Source of the DNA: DASREM01 sp035652095
GTDB lineage: Bacteria; Acidobacteriota; Terriglobia; Terriglobales; Acidobacteriaceae
Assembly: GCA_035652095.1 (NCBI GenBank)
Contig: DASREM010000003.1
Location: forward strand, 73,382 to 137,381
Reading direction: 5' to 3'
DNA length: 64,000 nucleotides
Of the stretch, positions 60,974-64,000 are shown in pieces. Both the position numbers and the translations under genes were made by a program. The number at the start of each line of letters is the position of its first letter. Position 1 is the first letter of the stretch. A model generated the notes under the pieces. The model saw only the letters and a program-made list of their open reading frames with translations, ran no database searches and was not told the origin of the DNA.

Positions 60974-62512
60974 CTACTTCCGGCACCGTCTCTGCCGTGG
61001 GCTGACCTTGGCGGCGAGTTCGGCGTAGACCTGCTTGGCGCTTCCGGGCTGGTCCAGGTGTTTCAGAAAAAGCCGGCGGATCTGGCTGGTGGGGATATCA
61101 CCCATGATGTAGGCGTGATAGAGCGCATCTCCCAGCATATAGCCGAGCAGTTGCGCGCTGGTTTCGCACTTTTTTTCGTCAGTGAAGCGCGGCACGCGGC
61201 GAACCTCGATTTCATCCTCGCTGGAATTGCCCGGGCGCGCCGGATAGAGCATGCGCGATCCGAAATATCCCAGCACATGCTCCAGGGTCCGACTGTAGAA
61301 ACGGTCGGAGCCATCTCCATCGATCCAGGCTTTCCCCCTCCAGGGCAATCCGCGGCAGGCGTGGTGCAGGAACCGCGCTGCCTCCTCGGCCGCATACATC
61401 ATCTGGAACTCGCGCACGAAAAAGGCATTGACCTGCGGGATGTAAATACTGCCGCGTTCTTCGATCCGCGACAGCAACTCGTAGATCTGCAGGTCCGTCA
61501 TTCCCTGGCGCAGCATCAGCCGGCGCAGGCGTGCTCCACAGGACGGCCCATAAACCTCCGGCATCAAGTCCACCAGGAACTTCGGCTGGGTCCCGTTGTG
61601 CGAGGAGTAGCGGTTGATCCCGAGAAAGCCGAGCAGGCTGTCAATCAGGTTGTAAACCGTGGGCGCCAGGTCGGGGCCGCCGTCGCCGCCACATCCCCAC
61701 CGGCTCAGGTGCAGGCGGTAGTGCTCGTATTTTTCCAGCGGGGTGGAGTTGAAGACGCAAGTCACGCTCTCGTTGACTCGCACGGCTTCGACTACGTCTC
61801 GCGGCTCGCCCGCAGCTTGCCAGTACAGCGCATCCACGTTCTGCAGCACGGTCAAGACTCGTTCACTGCTGAAATGCTGCTGCAACTCGCGGGGCAGGTG
61901 ATCGGGAGCCAGGTGCGATTCTCCGAACAACACCAGGATCACTGCTTTGGGATGCCGTCTCCGGATCTCGGCCAGCTTGTGGGCCGCGTGCTTGTCGCGC
62001 GCCCCGATCTTGCGCAGATCCTCTCGCGGCATGCAATCCAGCCCATAGAGTCCTTCCGCGTGCTCGCGGGCGGTGAACAGCAATTCGCTGAACGGTTCCC
62101 AGTCGTAACCCCAGTCGAGGTCGAAGCGTATGCGATGGCGAAGCTCGTCTTCGTCAATTTCGCGGCGCCACCACTCGTCCAGAATGTGCTGGTCGCGCGC
62201 GAAGATAGTCTCCAGCGCCAGCACTACGGGGCGGTCTCCATGAGCCAGCTCTTCCAGCAACCGCGCTGCGAATCGTTGAGAGGCCGGAAGAGCATGGTAG
62301 TCGCCGATCAGAACCACGTCGGACTGCGCGACGAGCAGCTTCCATTCCGCGAACTCGAGCACCGCCTCGTAGTTGCGGAAGGCATGGGTGAAATCCTGAA
62401 GATACTTGCGGCGGCTGCTGGAATCCTGCGAGCGGATCTCGCGCTCCACTCCTGCCAGGGCCTGAAGCTGCGCCACGCTGCGCCGGGTCCGTAGATTCGC
62501 CGTACTCGCCAT
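60974..62512 (-). CDS. ChaN-like (haem-binding/TIKI superfamily) protein
   Basis: The 512-residue protein has a ChaN domain in its first part: SDVVLIGDYHALPASQRFAA, VVLALETIFARDQHILDEWW, LYGLDCMPRED and AVILVLFGESHLAPDHLP. The two histidines and acidic residues of the family are kept. In Campylobacter ChaN is a haem-binding lipoprotein, but this protein has no signal peptide or lipobox and is about twice as long. The extra C-terminal part (from about 290) is helical and of unknown type. It may be a cytoplasmic metal- or haem-linked hydrolase-like protein. It is divergent from ubiX. Confidence 0.82.
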   Translation of the reverse strand: MASTANLRTRRSVAQLQALAGVEREIRSQDSSSRRKYLQDFTHAFRNYEAVLEFAEWKLLVAQSDVVLIGDYHALPASQRFAARLLEELAHGDRPVVLALETIFARDQHILDEWWRREIDEDELRHRIRFDLDWGYDWEPFSELLFTAREHAEGLYGLDCMPREDLRKIGARDKHAAHKLAEIRRRHPKAVILVLFGESHLAPDHLPRELQQHFSSERVLTVLQNVDALYWQAAGEPRDVVEAVRVNESVTCVFNSTPLEKYEHYRLHLSRWGCGGDGGPDLAPTVYNLIDSLLGFLGINRYSSHNGTQPKFLVDLMPEVYGPSCGARLRRLMLRQGMTDLQIYELLSRIEERGSIYIPQVNAFFVREFQMMYAAEEAARFLHHACRGLPWRGKAWIDGDGSDRFYSRTLEHVLGYFGSRMLYPARPGNSSEDEIEVRRVPRFTDEKKCETSAQLLGYMLGDALYHAYIMGDIPTSQIRRLFLKHLDQPGSAKQVYAELAAKVSPRQRRCRK

Positions 62513-62620
62513 AAGAACTTCGTCGGTCGTTCATTGGCCCCGCGACCGGGGACCAATGACTTGCCTTGACTCCTCTGCCGCCCCTCCCTATGCTCAACAG
62601 TCCGAGCGCGAAGGAGCACA

Positions 62621-63220
62621 TTGCCTTATCCGCCGAAAAATCTGACGGTTGCTACCACCGGGGCCAGCGGTGCCATCTTCCTCCAACAATTCCTGTTGGC
62701 CCTGGAAGCCGAGGCGCGGATTGAAACCGTCAACTTCATCGCGTCCGATAGTGCCCTGCGGGTCATGGCCGAAGAGCTTGAGCTCAAAGGCCGAAGCAAC
62801 CTGGTTGCCCGGCTTCTGGGCAAACCGTCCCGCAAGATCCGCCAGCAGGCCAACGCCGATATCGGCGCCAACGTCGCCAGCGGTTCGTACCCTTTTGATG
62901 CAATGGTCGTACTCCCGTGTAGCGTGGGTACTTTGGCTCGTATTTCCAATGGCATAGCGTCTCATCTGATCGAGCGCGCCGCGGATGTGGCCCTGAAAGA
63001 GAAGCGTCCGCTGGTGCTTTGCGTCCGCGAGACCCCGCTCAACAAGATCCACATCCGCAACATGTACCGGGCCGCCGATGCAGGAGCGACCGTCTTTCCG
63101 CTGATTCCCGCCTTCTACTACCGACCGGCGACTCTTGATGACATGGCCCGCGAGTTCGCCAATCGGGTACTGGCCCATATCGGCCTGCCGCAGCCCGACG
63201 CTTTTCGCTGGAAAGGCTGA
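62621..63220 (+). CDS. ubiX: UbiX-family flavin prenyltransferase
   Basis: The 199-residue protein starts at TTG 62621 with AAGGAG four bases before it. It has the flavin-binding NLTVATTGASGAIFLQQFL, the serine/cysteine loop VLPCSVGTLARISNGIASHL and ERAADVALKEKRPLVLCVRE of UbiX/Pad1. The enzyme prenylates FMN to make the cofactor of UbiD decarboxylases, needed for quinone synthesis. No ubiD is in the window. It is divergent from the ChaN-like gene. Confidence 0.93.
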   Translation: MPYPPKNLTVATTGASGAIFLQQFLLALEAEARIETVNFIASDSALRVMAEELELKGRSNLVARLLGKPSRKIRQQANADIGANVASGSYPFDAMVVLPCSVGTLARISNGIASHLIERAADVALKEKRPLVLCVRETPLNKIHIRNMYRAADAGATVFPLIPAFYYRPATLDDMAREFANRVLAHIGLPQPDAFRWKG

Positions 63221-63366
63221 AAGATCTGCTACTTAGCCGCCTTGCGGCAAAGACACGCCAAGTTCCTGGTGAGAGGTTCAGTGTAGGTCGGTCGAGGGGA
63301 CAGGTCCCAGATGCCGGGCGGGCATGACCTCAAGAGCGGGGCGGGCAATGCCGATGATCCAAGATC

Positions 63367-63635
63367 ATGGAAATGAAGGAACTAAGGGTCACGGAGTTGA
63401 CCATGAATTGCCAAAGTGTTCTCGAGGAAGTTCAAAGAACGAAGACGCCAATCCGGATTACGCGGCGAGGAAAGCCTTCGTGGAAATCGTGCTGGCCTCG
63501 CCAGCCCAGAAGAAATCCCGAACGTGGTTGGGCTCGATGAAGGGAGAAATGAAGATTCTGGGCGACATCGTTGCGCCAGCCAGCGATGAGAACGACTCGA
63601 AAGCTCAGCAGAACTCGCGATCCAGAAAGAGATAA
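63367..63635 (+). pseudogene. Frameshifted Phd/YefM-family antitoxin
   Basis: From ATG 63367 the frame reads MEMKELRVTELTMNCQSVLE and TKTPIRITRRGKP, the N-terminal DNA-binding half of a Phd/YefM antitoxin. The frame is then lost. One base away the reading continues FVEIVLASPAQKKSRTWLGS and MKGEMKILGDIVAP, the usual C-terminal antitoxin arm, to the stop at 63635. A single-base deletion near 63478 would explain this. No toxin gene is recognisable just downstream. Confidence 0.7.
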
Positions 63636-63697
63636 CGGAATCGAAGTGCCGCAGTTTACGGGCTGATGAATTTATTGATACCACCACTTCCGTGCCC

Positions 63698-63726
63698 TTG
63701 AACCAGAGTAGCTTGTGTACTAGTAT
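63698..63726 (+). promoter_or_regulatory. Sigma-70-type promoter before a tiny ORF
   Basis: TTGAAC (63698-63703) and TAGTAT (63721-63726) are separated by exactly 17 bases. A start point near 63733 would place the AGGAGG site at 63742 close to the 5' end of the message. Confidence 0.6.
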
Positions 63727-63754
63727 GCAACTACACCGGAAAGGAGGTGGTCGG

Positions 63755-63820
63755 ATGACAAGTTCTGATTGTAGTTGTAGCAGCACTAGCAAAAGACCAG
63801 GTGAGGTGGCTGAGACTTAG
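63755..63820 (+). CDS. 21-residue cysteine-containing peptide ORF
   Basis: An ATG at 63755 follows a perfect AGGAGG by seven bases. The peptide is MTSSDCSCSSTSKRPGEVAE plus one Thr. It has a CxC pair in a Ser-rich stretch, then a basic and an acidic part. It could be a peptide precursor, a regulatory leader or chance. The region beyond it (to the window end) has no long frame that I can follow, so its partner genes, if any, lie outside. The promoter and ribosome-binding site argue that it is translated. Confidence 0.45.
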   Translation: MTSSDCSCSSTSKRPGEVAET

Positions 63821-63901
63821 GGCAGGTCGCTCTAAGCGGGGCTTGAGGATTCAACCTTGAGCTACAGCCCGCACACTATCGGTGAGTTTGGATTCGATCC
63901 G

Positions 63902-63921
63902 CCCGGCAAGGTCGTGCCGGG
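63902..63921. repeat. Hairpin downstream of the tiny ORF
   Basis: CCCGGCA/TGCCGGG forms a perfect 7-base-pair stem with a 6-base loop. Without a T-tract it is not a standard terminator; it may be part of a structured transcript. Confidence 0.45.
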
Positions 63922-64000
63922 ACCCGGAGTTGCCGTAAGAGGCCACGTAGAGTGACCACCTCTTGGTCAATCCCAAACAGTACCACCGGCGGCCCGCATC

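Noticed and set aside
61058..62494. 478-codon plus-strand frame
   Set aside because: Antisense to the ChaN-like gene with no start context or recognisable motif.

Overview
The window looks like chromosome from an Acidobacteriota (Terriglobia / 'Koribacter'-like) soil bacterium. This is inferred from gene content: a VWA protein of the acidobacterial type, an Oar-like TonB receptor with a carboxypeptidase-regulatory N-domain, a Ser/Thr kinase carrying TPRs, a DUF2277 protein, secreted Ig-repeat and beta-propeller proteins, and moderately high GC with many GTG/TTG starts. No IS element, phage or CRISPR array was seen.

Region 1 (1-12815, minus strand) is one long exopolysaccharide operon. Read 5'->3' it encodes an UpxY/NusG-type antiterminator, an NtrC-like regulator that lacks the GAFTGA sigma-54 contact motif, a Wza-like export protein, an outer-membrane barrel, a Wzz/GumC chain-length protein, an ExeA-type ATPase, a BY-kinase, a phosphoglycosyl transferase with a degenerate GGDEF-like N-domain, three enzymes resembling WbpB/WbpD/WbpE (diacetamido-uronic acid synthesis), and a Wzx flippase cut by the window edge. 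Spacings are short and several genes overlap. The 742-base divergent control region (12816-13557) holds an 18-base perfect palindrome and is followed on the plus strand by a Rec-LuxR-Sel1 fusion.

Region 2 (14.6-23.1 kb, plus) has a Fur/PerR-type repressor and katG behind a near-consensus promoter, then a PAP2 phosphatase, then a very large Ig-repeat protein. That protein has no proper start: its reading frame runs straight on from the PAP2 stop codon.

Region 3 (23-38 kb) is ordinary chromosome: Ser/Thr kinase-TPR, adenosine-specific kinase, purB, VWA protein, SpoIVB-like S55 protein, beta-propeller protein, MFS exporter, isoprenylcysteine methyltransferase-like protein, PLP aminotransferase, DUF4126, DUF2277 and tRNA-Ser(UGA).

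Region 4 (38.4-41.3 kb) is a gene graveyard beside the tRNA: two fused, decayed lipoprotein paralogues, two halves of another protein family facing each other across a small hairpin, and an RND-pump fragment.

Region 5 (41.3-49.5 kb) holds a degenerate-receiver LuxR regulator with a PilZ protein, a GNAT, a DUF2207/LemA pair, an unknown secreted protein, a 151-base tandem duplication, and a LigD whose phosphoesterase and ligase halves are in different frames joined at an A_AAA_AAA slippery heptamer.

Region 6 (49.5-64 kb) has a TonB receptor, a PQQ-like propeller with a cysteine pair in each blade flanked by two related palindromes, tryptophanase, two tandem secreted paralogues, P5C dehydrogenase, a triple-BON protein, larB, a ChaN-like protein, ubiX, a frameshifted Phd antitoxin, and at the edge a 21-codon cysteine-containing ORF with a strong promoter and Shine-Dalgarno.
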